Of a stretch of 64,000 nucleotides of DNA, positions 36,213-46,571 are shown one piece after another. Position 1 is the first letter of the stretch; each line of letters opens with the position of its first letter. Location: positions 558,001-622,000 of the forward strand of contig NZ_JAASAG010000002.1 of the NCBI RefSeq assembly GCF_012726265.1. The letters are read 5' to 3'. Source of the DNA: Streptomyces sp. HNM0575 (GTDB taxonomy: Bacteria > Actinomycetota > Actinomycetes > Streptomycetales > Streptomycetaceae). The notes under the pieces were generated by a model. That model made no database searches. It had not been told where the DNA came from and saw only the letters and a program-made list of their open reading frames with translations. A program made the position numbers and the translations under genes.

Positions 36213-37319
36213 TCATACGGCGGCCACCTCCTTGTCCTTGCCCGCGTCACCCTCGCCGTCCTCGCCGCCGTCGTCGAGACCCGCGACGACATTGAGCAGG
36301 CAGGCGTGGTCGACGACGCCTATGGTCCGGCCGTGGTCGACGACTCGGAGGTTCTCGCCGCTGCGGGCGACGGCCTCGATCGCGTCGGAGACCAGCGTGT
36401 CCGGCGAGACGTCCGCGCCGCTGTCGGCCTCGGCCTTCTCGGCGGGGCGCATGGCGCGGCGTACGGATATGACCTGCTCGCGGGGGACGTCGCGGACGAA
36501 GTCGCGTACGTAGTCGTCCGCGGGGTTGGCGACGATCTCCTCGGGAGAGCCGAGCTGCACGATCTCGCCGTCCCGCATCAGGGCGATGCGGTCGCCGAGG
36601 CGCAGCGCCTCGGACAGGTCGTGGGTGATGAAGATCATCGTCCGGCCCTCCTCGCGGTGCAGCCGGATGACCTCCTCCTGCATGTCGCGGCGGATCAGCG
36701 GGTCGAGGGCGCTGAACGGCTCGTCGAACAGGAGGACTTCGGGGTCCACGGCGAGCGCGCGGGCCAGCCCGACGCGCTGCTGCTGACCGCCGGAGAGCTG
36801 CACGGGACGCCGGTCGCCGAGGCCCGTGAGGCCGACCTTCTCGACCATCTCGTTGCCCTTGGCGCGGCGCTCCTGCTTGGAGACGCCCTGGATCTCCAGG
36901 CCGTAGGCGACGTTGTCGGTGACGGTGCGGTGCGGCAGCAGGCCGAAGTTCTGGAAGACCATGGCGGTGCGGTGGCGGCGCAGCGCGCGGAGCCGGTGCT
37001 TGTCCATGGCCCGGACGTCCTCGCCGTCCATCTCCAGGTCGCCCGCGGTGGGTTCGATGAGGCGGGTCAGGCAGCGTACGAGCGTGGACTTGCCGGAGCC
37101 GGAGAGGCCCATGACGACGAAGACCTCGCCCTTGCGTACGTCGAAGGAGACGTCGCGGACGGCGGCGGTGCACCCGGTGCGCTGGGTGAGTTCGGCGGCG
37201 GAGAGCCCGGCGAGTTCCTGGTCGCCGGGCACCCGATGTGCTTTGGGGCCGAACACCTTCCACAGATTGCGTACGGAGAACACCGGGGTGGCCGGGGCGG
37301 ACTCGTGGGTCTCGGACAT
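36213..37319 (-). CDS. proV: Glycine betaine ABC transporter ATP-binding protein
   Basis: This protein of about 368 residues has Walker [11 protein letters not shown]-loop [13 protein letters not shown], signature [15 protein letters not shown], Walker [13 protein letters not shown] and switch ITHDLSEAL. The C-terminal part (about residues 285-350) is a CBS-type regulatory segment with [28 protein letters not shown], typical of ProV/OpuAA and linked to ionic-strength sensing. ATG 37319, or GTG 37322 just before it, follows GGGAGG. That site lies inside the end of the preceding 65-codon ORF, whose TGA overlaps the start. Confidence 0.94.
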   Translation of the reverse strand: MSETHESAPATPVFSVRNLWKVFGPKAHRVPGDQELAGLSAAELTQRTGCTAAVRDVSFDVRKGEVFVVMGLSGSGKSTLVRCLTRLIEPTAGDLEMDGEDVRAMDKHRLRALRRHRTAMVFQNFGLLPHRTVTDNVAYGLEIQGVSKQERRAKGNEMVEKVGLTGLGDRRPVQLSGGQQQRVGLARALAVDPEVLLFDEPFSALDPLIRRDMQEEVIRLHREEGRTMIFITHDLSEALRLGDRIALMRDGEIVQLGSPEEIVANPADDYVRDFVRDVPREQVISVRRAMRPAEKAEADSGADVSPDTLVSDAIEAVARSGENLRVVDHGRTIGVVDHACLLNVVAGLDDGGEDGEGDAGKDKEVAAV

Positions 37320-37516
37320 CACGCAACACCTCCCGGTGCCGTTGTCGTAGTGGTCATGGGCATCGTGGTCTGGGTCCGGGTCTTGGTCAGGGTCTGGGTG
37401 GGTACGGGGGTGGGGATGGTCATGGTCGAAGTGGGGGTGGGGTTCGGGACGGCCGGGTTCGGAACGGTCGTCGGGGTCGGGGTCGGGGTCGGAACGGTCG
37501 TCGGGGTCGGGGTCAT
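37319..37516 (-). CDS. Thr/Pro-repeat small ORF bridging choline oxidase and proV
   Basis: This 65-codon frame starts at an ATG overlapping the choline oxidase TGA (ATGA) and ends at a TGA overlapping the proV start (GTGATG), so it fills the gap exactly. The product is 40% Thr and 25% Pro ([26 protein letters not shown]), with no Cys and no membrane helix. The proV ribosome-binding site is encoded by its last codons. The DNA is a GGGTCG-type short repeat, so an accidental open frame in a repeat cannot be excluded. The double overlap argues for translation, possibly only as a coupling device. I know of no family. Confidence 0.5.
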   Translation of the reverse strand: MTPTPTTVPTPTPTPTTVPNPAVPNPTPTSTMTIPTPVPTQTLTKTRTQTTMPMTTTTTAPGGVA

Positions 37517-39156
37517 GAGCTGCTCTTGTCCGTGGTGGTGCCGGAGCGTCCGGGACCGCGGGATCCCTCGGAGCGGATGAGGTCGGCGGCCCGTTCCCCG
37601 ACCATCAGCACGCCGATCATCGGGTTGACGGAGGGCATCGTGGGGAAGACCGACGCGTCCACGACGCGGACGCCCTCCAGCCCGCGGATCCTCAGCTCGG
37701 GATCGACGACGGCGAGGGCGTCGTCGGCGGCGCCCATCCGGCAGGTGCCGGCGGGGTGGTAGACGGTGTGGGCGACCTTGCGGGCGTACTCGCTGATGTC
37801 CTCATCGGACGTCACCTCCGGCCCGGGGCACACCTCGCGCTTGAGCCAGCCGGCGAACGGCTCGGTCCGCGCGACCCGCCGGGCCGCCTTGATGCCGTCG
37901 ACGAGGGTGCGGCCGTCGTAGTCGTCCTCGTCGGTGAAGTACCGGAAGTCCAGGGCCGGTTTGGCCTCGGGGTCGGCCGAGGTGAGGTAAAGACGCCCGC
38001 GGCTGCGGGGCTTGGGGATGTTCGGCGTCAACGACACTCCGTGCGGCGGCCGTTCGTAGCCGAGGCGCTCCGGATTGTCGGTGAACGGGATCTGGTAGAA
38101 GTGGAACATCAGGTCGGGCCCGGCCGAGTCCGCCTCGCGGCGCAGGAAGAGGCCCGCGTCGGAGTCCATCGCGGAGTTGTCGGGTATGGGCCCGTCCGTC
38201 TCCCAGACGATCACCGACTCGGGGTGGTCGAGCAGGTTCTCGCCGACGCCCGGCAGATCGTGCGCGACGGGAAGGCCCAGCGCCTCCAGGTCGGCCTTCG
38301 GCCCGATGCCCGAATGCATCAGCAGCCTCGGGGTGTCGACGGCGCCCGCGCAGACGAGGACTTCGCGCCCCGCCCGTATCAGCCGCTCCGAGCCGTCCTT
38401 GTGGCGTACGTGCACGCCGGTCGCCCTGCTGCCCTCCAGCTGGAGCCGGTACGCCCAGGTCTCCAGCAGGATGTCGAGGTTGGGGCGGTCGCCGGCCTCG
38501 ATGTGCGGGTGGAGGTAGGCGACGGAGGCGGAGGAGCGCTTGTTCGTCTCCGGGTGGTAGGAGAGGTCGAAGAAGCCGACGCCCTCGTGGAACGGCTTCT
38601 TGTTGAAGCCGTCGATCTCCGGGACGTCCAGCGCGTCCTTGGCCGCCGCGATGAAGTCGCGTGCGATGTCGTTGCGGTCCTGCTCGCCTACGGGCACCAC
38701 GTTGTTGCGCAGCTTCCCGAAGTACGGGTCCATGTCCGCCGCGCCCCAGCCCTCGGCGCCCCGGGCCTCCCACTCGTCCCAGTCGGACGGAAGCGGCTTG
38801 AAGGAGATCAGCGTGTTGTGGGAGGAGCAGCCGCCGAGCACCTTCGCGCGGCTGTGCCGGATGTGGGAATTGCCGCGGGGCTGCTCGGTCGTGGGGTAGT
38901 CGTAGTCGAGTTCGCCGCCGAGCAGGCCCAGCCACCTGCGCAGCGTGAGCACCTCGGGCCGGTCCATGTCCGACGGGCCGCCCTCGATGAGGGCGACGGT
39001 GACGTCCGGGTCCTCGGTGAGGCGCGAGGCGATCACCGACCCGGCCGTGCCGCCGCCGACGATGACGTAGTCGTACGTGGATATGTCGTGGCTGGACATT
39101 TCCGTGCTGTGCTCCTTGGGGTTCACGTGTTCGAGCGGAGAGGGCGACGAGGGCAT
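37513..39156 (-). CDS. Choline oxidase / choline dehydrogenase (GMC oxidoreductase)
   Basis: This 547-residue GMC flavoprotein has the FAD fold [19 protein letters not shown] and the motif [15 protein letters not shown]. The His after SS corresponds to the residue that holds FAD covalently in Arthrobacter choline oxidase. The catalytic pair is His in [12 protein letters not shown] and Asn in [12 protein letters not shown]. Length and motifs point to choline oxidase, giving betaine aldehyde or glycine betaine with H2O2, rather than membrane BetA. GGAGGAA 7 nt before the ATG at 39156 supports the long start over MSSHDIS at 39099. It follows the aldehyde dehydrogenase by 15 bp. Confidence 0.92.
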   Translation of the reverse strand: MPSSPSPLEHVNPKEHSTEMSSHDISTYDYVIVGGGTAGSVIASRLTEDPDVTVALIEGGPSDMDRPEVLTLRRWLGLLGGELDYDYPTTEQPRGNSHIRHSRAKVLGGCSSHNTLISFKPLPSDWDEWEARGAEGWGAADMDPYFGKLRNNVVPVGEQDRNDIARDFIAAAKDALDVPEIDGFNKKPFHEGVGFFDLSYHPETNKRSSASVAYLHPHIEAGDRPNLDILLETWAYRLQLEGSRATGVHVRHKDGSERLIRAGREVLVCAGAVDTPRLLMHSGIGPKADLEALGLPVAHDLPGVGENLLDHPESVIVWETDGPIPDNSAMDSDAGLFLRREADSAGPDLMFHFYQIPFTDNPERLGYERPPHGVSLTPNIPKPRSRGRLYLTSADPEAKPALDFRYFTDEDDYDGRTLVDGIKAARRVARTEPFAGWLKREVCPGPEVTSDEDISEYARKVAHTVYHPAGTCRMGAADDALAVVDPELRIRGLEGVRVVDASVFPTMPSVNPMIGVLMVGERAADLIRSEGSRGPGRSGTTTDKSSS

Positions 39157-39171
39157 GATGCGCTTCCTCCG

Positions 39172-40674
39172 TCAGCCGGAGAACCAGCGGACCGGTGCGG
39201 GGCGCAGGTTCTCGTACACGTGCTTGGTCTCGCGGTACTCGGCAAGCCCGTGCGGGCCCAGCTCGCGGCCCACTCCCGACTTGCCGAAACCACCCCACTC
39301 GGCCTGCGGCAGATAGGGGTGGAAGTCGTTGATCCACACGGTGCCGTGCCGCAGCCGGGACGCGACCCGGCGGGCGCGGGCCGTATCCGCGGAGAAGACG
39401 CCGCCGGCGAGGCCGTACTCGGTGTCGTTCGCCAGCGCCACCGCTTCGTCCTCCGTGCGGAAGGTCTCGACGGTGAGGATAGGCCCGAAGGTCTCCTCCC
39501 GGATCACCTTCATACGCCGGTGACAGTTGTCGAGGACCGTCGGCGAGTAGAAGTAGCCGTCGGCCGGGCGCACGTCGGACGGCACGGGCCGCTCGCCGCC
39601 GCAGCGCAGCACAGCGCCCTCGTCCAGCGCGGACGCGACGTACGCCTCGGTCTTCGCCAGCTGCTGCGCGGAGACCAGCGGTCCGCACTCGACGCCCTTC
39701 TCGGTGCCGCGGCCGAGCCGGATGCGCTGGGCTCGGGCGGCGACTTCGGCGACGAACCGCTCGCGGACGGACTCCTCGACGATGAGGCGGGCACCGGCCG
39801 AGCAGACCTGGCCGCTGTGGATGAAGGCGGCGTTCAGCGCCTGGTCGACGGCGGTGTCGAAGCCCTCTTCGGTGTCGCAGGCGTCGGCGAAGACGACGTT
39901 GGGGTTCTTGCCGCCCAGTTCCAGGGCGACCTTCTTCACGCCGGGCGCCGCGGCCTGGGCGACCTTCGTACCGGAGAGGAGTCCGCCGGTGAAGGAGACC
40001 AGGTCCACGTCGGGGTGCTCGGAGAGGCGGGCGCCGACGGGGTCGCCCGCACCGGTCACGAGGTTCGCGACCCCCGGGGGAAGCCCGGCCTCGGCGAGCA
40101 GCTTCACCAGGTGGACGGTGGTCATCGGCGTGATCTCACTGGGCTTGATCACGAAGGTGTTGCCCGCGGCCAGCGCGGGTGCGACCTTCCAGCTGGCCTG
40201 GAGCAGCGGATAGTTCCACGGCGTGATCATGGCGCAGACGCCGACGGGCTCGTGCACGACGACGCTGTGCACGTCCGGGTCGCCGGCGTCGACGACCCGG
40301 CCGCCGGACTCGCCCGCGACGAGGTCCGCGAAGTAGCGGAAGGCCGCGGTGACGTCGTCGACGTCGACCCGGCCCTCTTCCCACGTCTTGCCCGCGTCCC
40401 GGGACTCGGTGAGGCCTATCTCCTCGCGGTCGCGCTGGAGGAGGTCCGCGACTCTGCGCAGCAGTGCGGCGCGCTCGGCGACCGGTGTACGGGGCCACTC
40501 GCCCTCGTCGAATGCGCGGCGGGCAGCGGCGACAGCGGCGTCGGCGTCCGGGACGCCGCCGTCTGCGACCACTGCGAGCGTGGTGGCGTCGGCAGGGTCG
40601 AGGATCTCCCGCGTCCCGCCGGCCTGCGCCGCGCGCCAGTCGCCGTCGATATGAATGCTTTCGATTTCGGACAC
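39172..40674 (-). CDS. betB: Betaine aldehyde dehydrogenase-like NAD(P)-dependent aldehyde dehydrogenase
   Basis: This aldehyde dehydrogenase of about 500 residues has MITPWNYPLLQASWK, the general-base Glu in VALELGGKNPNVV, the nucleophile Cys in FIHSGQVCSAGARL and ETFGPILTVETF. With the choline oxidase downstream it would complete choline to glycine betaine. I place the start at GTG 40674 (VSEIESIHIDGDW), the usual position for the family. The frame extends to GTG 40716 through the operator-like repeats without a ribosome-binding site. It is the first gene of the osmoprotectant cluster. Confidence 0.92.
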   Translation of the reverse strand: MSEIESIHIDGDWRAAQAGGTREILDPADATTLAVVADGGVPDADAAVAAARRAFDEGEWPRTPVAERAALLRRVADLLQRDREEIGLTESRDAGKTWEEGRVDVDDVTAAFRYFADLVAGESGGRVVDAGDPDVHSVVVHEPVGVCAMITPWNYPLLQASWKVAPALAAGNTFVIKPSEITPMTTVHLVKLLAEAGLPPGVANLVTGAGDPVGARLSEHPDVDLVSFTGGLLSGTKVAQAAAPGVKKVALELGGKNPNVVFADACDTEEGFDTAVDQALNAAFIHSGQVCSAGARLIVEESVRERFVAEVAARAQRIRLGRGTEKGVECGPLVSAQQLAKTEAYVASALDEGAVLRCGGERPVPSDVRPADGYFYSPTVLDNCHRRMKVIREETFGPILTVETFRTEDEAVALANDTEYGLAGGVFSADTARARRVASRLRHGTVWINDFHPYLPQAEWGGFGKSGVGRELGPHGLAEYRETKHVYENLRPAPVRWFSG

Positions 40675-40695
40675 CTTCTGAACTGCCTTCCGAGC

Positions 40696-40718
40696 TGTCA
40701 CGACGCATCGTGTCACGA
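40696..40718. promoter_or_regulatory. Operator-like repeats upstream of betB
   Basis: TGTCACGA occurs twice as a direct repeat (40696-40703, 40711-40718). CACGACGCATCGTG (40699-40712) is an inverted repeat with 5-bp arms. They lie 22-44 bp upstream of the likely start, where a choline-responsive repressor would act; no such regulator is encoded nearby. Confidence 0.4.
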
Positions 40719-40884
40719 AAAAATCACATCGCGATCACGCTGAAATAAGGCCATGCGCTGGTCACATGACAAGAGCGAACCCTGCCCCGTCTCGGCGGTT
40801 GCATGTCCGTCCGGCTCAGATAAGTGGGTTTCCTCACGGCCGAAGTGCGGCGGAGCACGGTAAAGAGGCCGATAGGAGCCGTGC

Positions 40885-41025
40885 ATGAACGTTCATAACG
40901 ATTTGTGCGCATCGGCTTGGCTTGATCTTTCGCCTTCTGAACGGGAGGCCATTGACGCCGCCGAGGCATCCGTCTTCCTCGCCGCCGATCCGTACGACGG
41001 TGCGTGCCCCACGGCTTTACCTTGA
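40885..41025 (+). CDS. Small ORF, 46 residues, with TTA codon
   Basis: ATG 40885 is preceded by AGGAG (40874-40878) at 6 nt, an ideal ribosome-binding site. The frame runs to TGA 41025. The product is acidic (WLDLSPSEREAIDAAEASVF) with Cys at 8 and 41 and no membrane helix. Leu44 is a TTA codon, rare in Streptomyces and dependent on the bldA tRNA. The start codon lies in the 12-bp perfect palindrome ATGAACGTTCAT (40885-40896). It is divergent from betB. I do not recognise a family. Confidence 0.5.
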   Translation: MNVHNDLCASAWLDLSPSEREAIDAAEASVFLAADPYDGACPTALP

Positions 41026-41030
41026 GGGGC

Positions 41031-41087
41031 CTTTACGCAGCGGCCTTTACACAGCGGGTCTTTACGCGGCGGTCCTTACGCGACCGG
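41031..41087 (+). repeat. Four 14-bp tandem repeats
   Basis: Units of CTTTACGCAGCGGC, CTTTACACAGCGGG, CTTTACGCGGCGGT and CCTTACGCGACCGG follow one another, starting 5 bp after the stop of the 46-residue ORF. No coding is visible; 41088-41194 is G+C-rich with short CGGCCGGGT repeats. Confidence 0.7.
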
Positions 41088-41194
41088 TGATCGCAGCCGG
41101 AGAGGGACGGAATGCCGGAGCGAACCCGGCGTCGCCTTCTGACAGGCCGCTCGGGGCGGCCGGGTCGGCCCGGTCGGCCGGGTCGGACCCGCGG

Positions 41195-42049
41195 TCACGG
41201 GGTGGCCGGGTTGCCCAGGCCGTCGTCTCCGTCCGCGCCGCCGCTTCCGCCTCCGCCGCTGTCCGCCTGGCAGTCCACCCCCGTCGGGCAGAAGAAGGCC
41301 AGCGCCGTGTCCAGCCGCTCCTTCTCCTCCTTGGAGGCGCCGTCCTTGTCCGGGGCGTAGGCGATGACCGCGTACAGCTCGCCGTCCGCCGCCTCGAAGC
41401 GGTGGTCCACGACTCGGCGCGCTCCGCCGTGCTCGTCGGAGTCATAGGTGTATTCGAGGCGGGCCGCGGAACCGTCGCCGCCGTCGAGCCGGTCCAGGGA
41501 CTTTCGCTCGTAGTGCTCGTTCTTCTCGGCGTTCTTCTCCGCGAGCTTCAGCGACTCGTACGGATCGGAGTCCTCCACCCAGAAGATCTGAAGCTGCTTG
41601 GAGCCGCTGGAGTTCTCATAGAACACCGCCTGCGGGCCGTCCCGCTCTTCCGTACGGCGGTCCCAGCCCTTCGGGACGGCCAGGCTGAAGCCCTCGGAGT
41701 CCTCCTGGATCTCATAGCCCTCGGGCGGGCCGGAATCGGTCGGACCGGCGGGGTCGGTGCTCCCGGCGGACTCGTCGGACTCCCCCGGCGCGCTCCTGCC
41801 CGGCCGCGACGTGGCGTCCGGGTCGTCCGGGGCGACCGCCGGCGACTGCGATCCGCCGCCGGGCGGCACAGGCTCGTCCTTCCAGCCGAGGGCCCACGCC
41901 CCGAAGACCAGCCCGCAGACGGCCAGCACCGCCAACGCGCCCTTGGCCGCCTGCCGTTGCTGCCGCGCGGAATCCTTGTGCTGCTCCGCCAGCAGCGTCT
42001 CCGCGTCGTGGTCGACCCACCGCTGCTGGTCGGCGTCGAAACGGATCAC
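41195..42049 (-). CDS. Single-pass membrane protein of unknown function, third gene of 41-44 kb operon
   Basis: This 284-residue protein has a cytosolic head (MIRFDADQQRWVDHDAETLL), one membrane helix (GALAVLAVCGLVFGAWALGW, about residues 37-56), a Pro/Gly/Asp/Ser linker and an extracellular domain (about residues 110-265). That domain has GFSLAVPKGWDRR, QAVFYENSSGSKQLQIFWV and FFCPTGVDC, and resembles the PsbP/LpqN-like folds found behind membrane anchors in actinomycetes; this is an impression only. GTG start with GAGG 5-8 nt upstream. It follows the 172-residue gene by 22 bp. Confidence 0.75.
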   Translation of the reverse strand: MIRFDADQQRWVDHDAETLLAEQHKDSARQQRQAAKGALAVLAVCGLVFGAWALGWKDEPVPPGGGSQSPAVAPDDPDATSRPGRSAPGESDESAGSTDPAGPTDSGPPEGYEIQEDSEGFSLAVPKGWDRRTEERDGPQAVFYENSSGSKQLQIFWVEDSDPYESLKLAEKNAEKNEHYERKSLDRLDGGDGSAARLEYTYDSDEHGGARRVVDHRFEAADGELYAVIAYAPDKDGASKEEKERLDTALAFFCPTGVDCQADSGGGGSGGADGDDGLGNPATP

Positions 42050-42071
42050 CGGCCCTCACCTCTCATCTCGC

Positions 42072-42590
42072 TCACCCCAGCACCTGCGCGACGGCCTGCA
42101 CGACCGCTGCCGACGACGCGAGCAGGCCGACGGCGCTCGCACCCGCCTCCAGCCGGTCGCGGAGCCGGGCGAGACGGCCCTCTCCGGCACGGCCCGTACG
42201 CGTGATCTCGCCCTCGATCTCGCCCAGTTCACCGTCGACCGCCGCGGTCTCCTCGGTGGCGGCGAGCACGCGCATGTCCGCGCGCAGCGCCCGCACCGCC
42301 TCCAGGAGCGCCAGCGTCGCCTCGTCGGCGCCCGGCGGCACCGCACCGCTGTACGAAGTGGCCTGCCCCTGCGCTCCGGTGGCGATCGCGCCGCCCGTCA
42401 TGGTGCCGATGTGCACGGCTCCGCCACCGCCGCCGCGCGGGCGCCCGCCGTCCGCACCGCCGCCCGGACGGCCCTCGCCGTCCCGGAAACGGTCACGGCC
42501 GGCTGCCGGATCGCGGTCCGCCGCGTGCCCGGACTCCTCGGCGCCGCCGGTCCCTTCGCCTCCGGGGGCCGCTGCGCCGGGCGGTCTCAC
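42072..42590 (-). CDS. Unknown protein sharing a GGAxATG motif with its upstream neighbour
   Basis: The GTG start overlaps the TGA of the preceding gene (GTGA). The 172-residue product has a Gly/Pro/Asp-rich head, the motif AVHIGTMTGGAIATGAQGQA (about residues 57-76), then a helical region (ADEATLALLEAVRALRADMRVLAATEE..) ending in a hydrophobic AVGLLASSAAVVQAVAQVLG. The motif is 11/20 identical to the C-terminal end of the gene upstream. The helical part could form a coiled coil or a membrane-tethered oligomer. I do not recognise a family. Confidence 0.7.
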   Translation of the reverse strand: MRPPGAAAPGGEGTGGAEESGHAADRDPAAGRDRFRDGEGRPGGGADGGRPRGGGGGAVHIGTMTGGAIATGAQGQATSYSGAVPPGADEATLALLEAVRALRADMRVLAATEETAAVDGELGEIEGEITRTGRAGEGRLARLRDRLEAGASAVGLLASSAAVVQAVAQVLG

Positions 42591-44554
42591 GCCGGGCTCC
42601 TCTCGAGGTGCTGTGCCGTGCCGTGCTCGCCGGTGGCGACGGCACCGCCGCTCATGTCCTCGATGTAGACCCCGCCGTCGCGTACGTTCACGATCTGCTG
42701 CTCGAAGCGGTCGGTGCGGAAGCCGCGCTGCTCCAGAGCGTCCCGTACACCGTGGGCGATCCTGTCCTGCACCGTCTTGATGTACCGGCTGACGTCCATC
42801 TCCTGGAACAGCGACAGCTCGTTCGTGCTCGCCAGCTCCCGCACGGAGACAAGGGGGGCGTCCGGCGCCGCGTACTCCGGGGAGCTGAGCCAGACGCGGA
42901 CGACCGACAGCAGGGTGCGCGCCGTGGCGATGCCCGCAGCGGCGGTGGCCGCCGGGGCCGTGAGGAAGGCGAGCAGTCCCTCGCGCAGCGGTCCGGCCGC
43001 GCGGCGCTCGACGATCGCGTCGATCTCCCTGAACTCCTCGGCGACCGGCCCCAGTACATGGGGAACGACCTCCAGGACGAGCATCCCGCCCTGGGTGTGT
43101 ATCCGCACGAGCAGGGAGACGACGACCTGCTCGTGCCACGAGCCCACGCGGATGCGGAGGAAGTGCCTGCGGGTCTCCCCGCCGTCGTCGGCCGCCTCGG
43201 CGAGATGCTGCTGGACGCTCTCCGTCTTGTAGACACCGCTGTCCCGGCGGACCCCGGACGGCAGATAGACGAACTCCTCGATCTCCAGACCGCGGAGGCT
43301 GTCGCGGCTGGTGCGCGCCGTGGACTCCCGCAGCGCGACGAGCCGCGGCGTGATCATGTCGATGATGTGGCGACTGGAGAGGTGGTACGGCGGGGGCTGC
43401 TGCGGCTGCACCTGCTCCGGCTGCCCGCCGGGGCCGAACTGCCCGTCGGGGAACGGTGCGTCCGTAAGCCGGCCGTCCGCGAACTGCCCGTCCGGAAACC
43501 GACCTTCCGGCGGCTGCGCGTGCGGCATGGCGCCCGGATGCGGCGGCTGGACCGGATACCGCTGCGCCAACTCCGCCTGCTCCGCCTCCGCTTGGTGCGT
43601 GCCCGAGGCGGCGCCCAGGCCGGGCGCCACCGTGCCGTGCACGGCCTGCGGCGGCACGCCCGTAGCAGGCTCGGCGACGGGCGACTCCTTCTTGCGGCGC
43701 AGCTCCAGCGCGAAGGACCACGGCTTGTGCGGGACTCCGGCGCCGACGAACGGGCGGTTCGCGTCGTACAGCGTGGCCGGGGCGTGCTGCTCCTGGTCGA
43801 TCGCGTCACCGATGCGCCGGTAACGCTCGGCGTACGGAAGTCCCGGCTGCTGCGCCGTGGCGAAGTTCTCGCGGCTGAGCTGCTCCCGCAGTGCGGCGGT
43901 GACCCTGATCCGGTGCAGCCAGACCACGGCGACCATCAGCAGCGGAAAGATCACCGGATAGGGATTGTCCGCGACGGCGCCGAGGGCCTTGACCCAGTAG
44001 ACGACGGCGAGCACGCGGGCCGCGAAGGTCACGAACTGGCCCAGCCTGCGCCGGATCGCCGAACGCAGCGACCTGCGCGGCGCCCTCGTCCCCGCGTACA
44101 GCAGCGACTCGCGGCCCGAGACGGCGCGGCCGGCCCACAGCGCGAGAGCGACACCGGCGTAGAAGAAGACCCAGCTGATCGGCTGCTGGGACAGGGGCGA
44201 AATCCCGTCACCGCCGGGGAGAACGGCCGACGAGACGACTTCGCCGAGCGGAAGGCCGGAATCCCCGCCGAAACGGTCGTCGAGCAAATCCCAAGTCAGA
44301 AGCAGGGAGGCCGAGAAGAAACCGATCCACACCGCAAGCAGCGCGAGAGCGGCCTGCACCTCCTGCCGCCGCGCCTGAAGCGCATGGGCGAGCACGGGCC
44401 GCACGTCCACACCCAGCGACGGCGCGACGGGACGCTCCGCGTGCCCGACCAGCTCGTCGATGACCCGCTGGCGGAATCCGGCGTGCAGGCGCGCACCTGC
44501 GCACAGCAGACGCGTCGCCTCACTGTGAGCATGCGTGCGCATTGAGTAACTCAT
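42587..44554 (-). CDS. Large membrane protein of unknown function, first gene of 41-44 kb operon
   Basis: This 655-residue protein has three or four membrane helices in its first 250 residues (ALALLAVWIGFFSASLLLTW, WVFFYAGVALALWAG, ARVLAVVYWVKALGAV, FPLLMVAVVWLHRI). A Pro/Gln/Gly-rich linker with FPDGQFADGR / FPDGQFGPGG repeats follows, then a cytosolic domain (about residues 395-640: RHFLRIRVGSWHEQVVVSLL, GGMLVLEVVPHVLGP). The end reads GVYIEDMSGGAVATGEHGTA, the motif repeated in the next gene. The start MSYSMRTHAHSEATRLLCAG at 44554 has only a weak GGGG upstream; a frame to 44857 is not convincing. I recognise no family. Confidence 0.72.
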   Translation of the reverse strand: MSYSMRTHAHSEATRLLCAGARLHAGFRQRVIDELVGHAERPVAPSLGVDVRPVLAHALQARRQEVQAALALLAVWIGFFSASLLLTWDLLDDRFGGDSGLPLGEVVSSAVLPGGDGISPLSQQPISWVFFYAGVALALWAGRAVSGRESLLYAGTRAPRRSLRSAIRRRLGQFVTFAARVLAVVYWVKALGAVADNPYPVIFPLLMVAVVWLHRIRVTAALREQLSRENFATAQQPGLPYAERYRRIGDAIDQEQHAPATLYDANRPFVGAGVPHKPWSFALELRRKKESPVAEPATGVPPQAVHGTVAPGLGAASGTHQAEAEQAELAQRYPVQPPHPGAMPHAQPPEGRFPDGQFADGRLTDAPFPDGQFGPGGQPEQVQPQQPPPYHLSSRHIIDMITPRLVALRESTARTSRDSLRGLEIEEFVYLPSGVRRDSGVYKTESVQQHLAEAADDGGETRRHFLRIRVGSWHEQVVVSLLVRIHTQGGMLVLEVVPHVLGPVAEEFREIDAIVERRAAGPLREGLLAFLTAPAATAAAGIATARTLLSVVRVWLSSPEYAAPDAPLVSVRELASTNELSLFQEMDVSRYIKTVQDRIAHGVRDALEQRGFRTDRFEQQIVNVRDGGVYIEDMSGGAVATGEHGTAQHLERSPA

Positions 44555-45082
44555 GAGTAGCCCCGATTTCCCCACGGTTCGTCCAGGGATTGACCTTGAA
44601 CATACCGGAGGGGCCGCGCTGCCACCACGGCACTGAATTGCCTGTGGATAACGCTTCGGGAACGCCCCGGAGTTGGCCGTCCCGAGTGCGGGGAATGCGC
44701 CGACTTCCCCTTGGAGAAGGCGACTTCCCCCGGCGACGCCGGCTTCTGCCGCGGAAAGGGAACGACGCGGACGCGGCGGGCACACGCGTCCCGTGACGGC
44801 GTCCCGCGATCGCGGCCGGCGGCCGGCGGCCGCTCCGCGCACGCCTCGCGTCCGCACCTTGGCGCCTTCGCGTGGACCGCCACCCGTACGGGCAACGCGG
44901 AACGGGCCCGCGCGGCGCCGGGAGCCGTACTCCCGGGCCGTACGGGCCCGCCTGGGTGTGGTGCGCGTGCGTACCGCGCGGGGGTGTCAACGCCCGGCGT
45001 GCGCACGGGCGTTCAGCGTGCGGCGGCCGCGGCCACCGCACTCCGCACTCCGCACTCCGGACTCCGGCCAACGGACTCCGCG
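44555..45082. other. Gap upstream of the membrane operon, downstream of mdh
   Basis: These 528 bp should hold the minus-strand promoter of the 44554 gene. Near-repeats of GCGACTTCCCC occur at 44699-44733, and CGCACTCCG-type 7-bp repeats at about 45036-45070, just past the mdh stop. Open frames here lack ribosome-binding sites and normal composition; I see no gene. Confidence 0.4.
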
Positions 45083-46264
<1,182 letters not shown>

Positions 46265-46571
46265 CTATCCGACGCCCGATATGCGCCGGCAGCCGCCCGC
46301 GCAAGGAGGGATGGCGGGGGCGGCTGCCGGTGCGGGCCAGCCCGTGGGGGGGTGCTGAATGAGCGCATTCCCGGGATCGAACGATGCATGCATGTGCATT
46401 GATCCGAACACCAACGACTTTCGGCCAGCTTCAACACGGCCTGTACGGCGGTGAGTTGAGGCCGATTGCGGGCGGTTGAGGCCGGTTGGGTCCTCACGCG
46501 GTGACGCGCCGACCGGGCCGGTCGGCGGGCGGCGGGCGCCGCCTGTACCGGCCGTGCCGCCGTCGCTGCCG

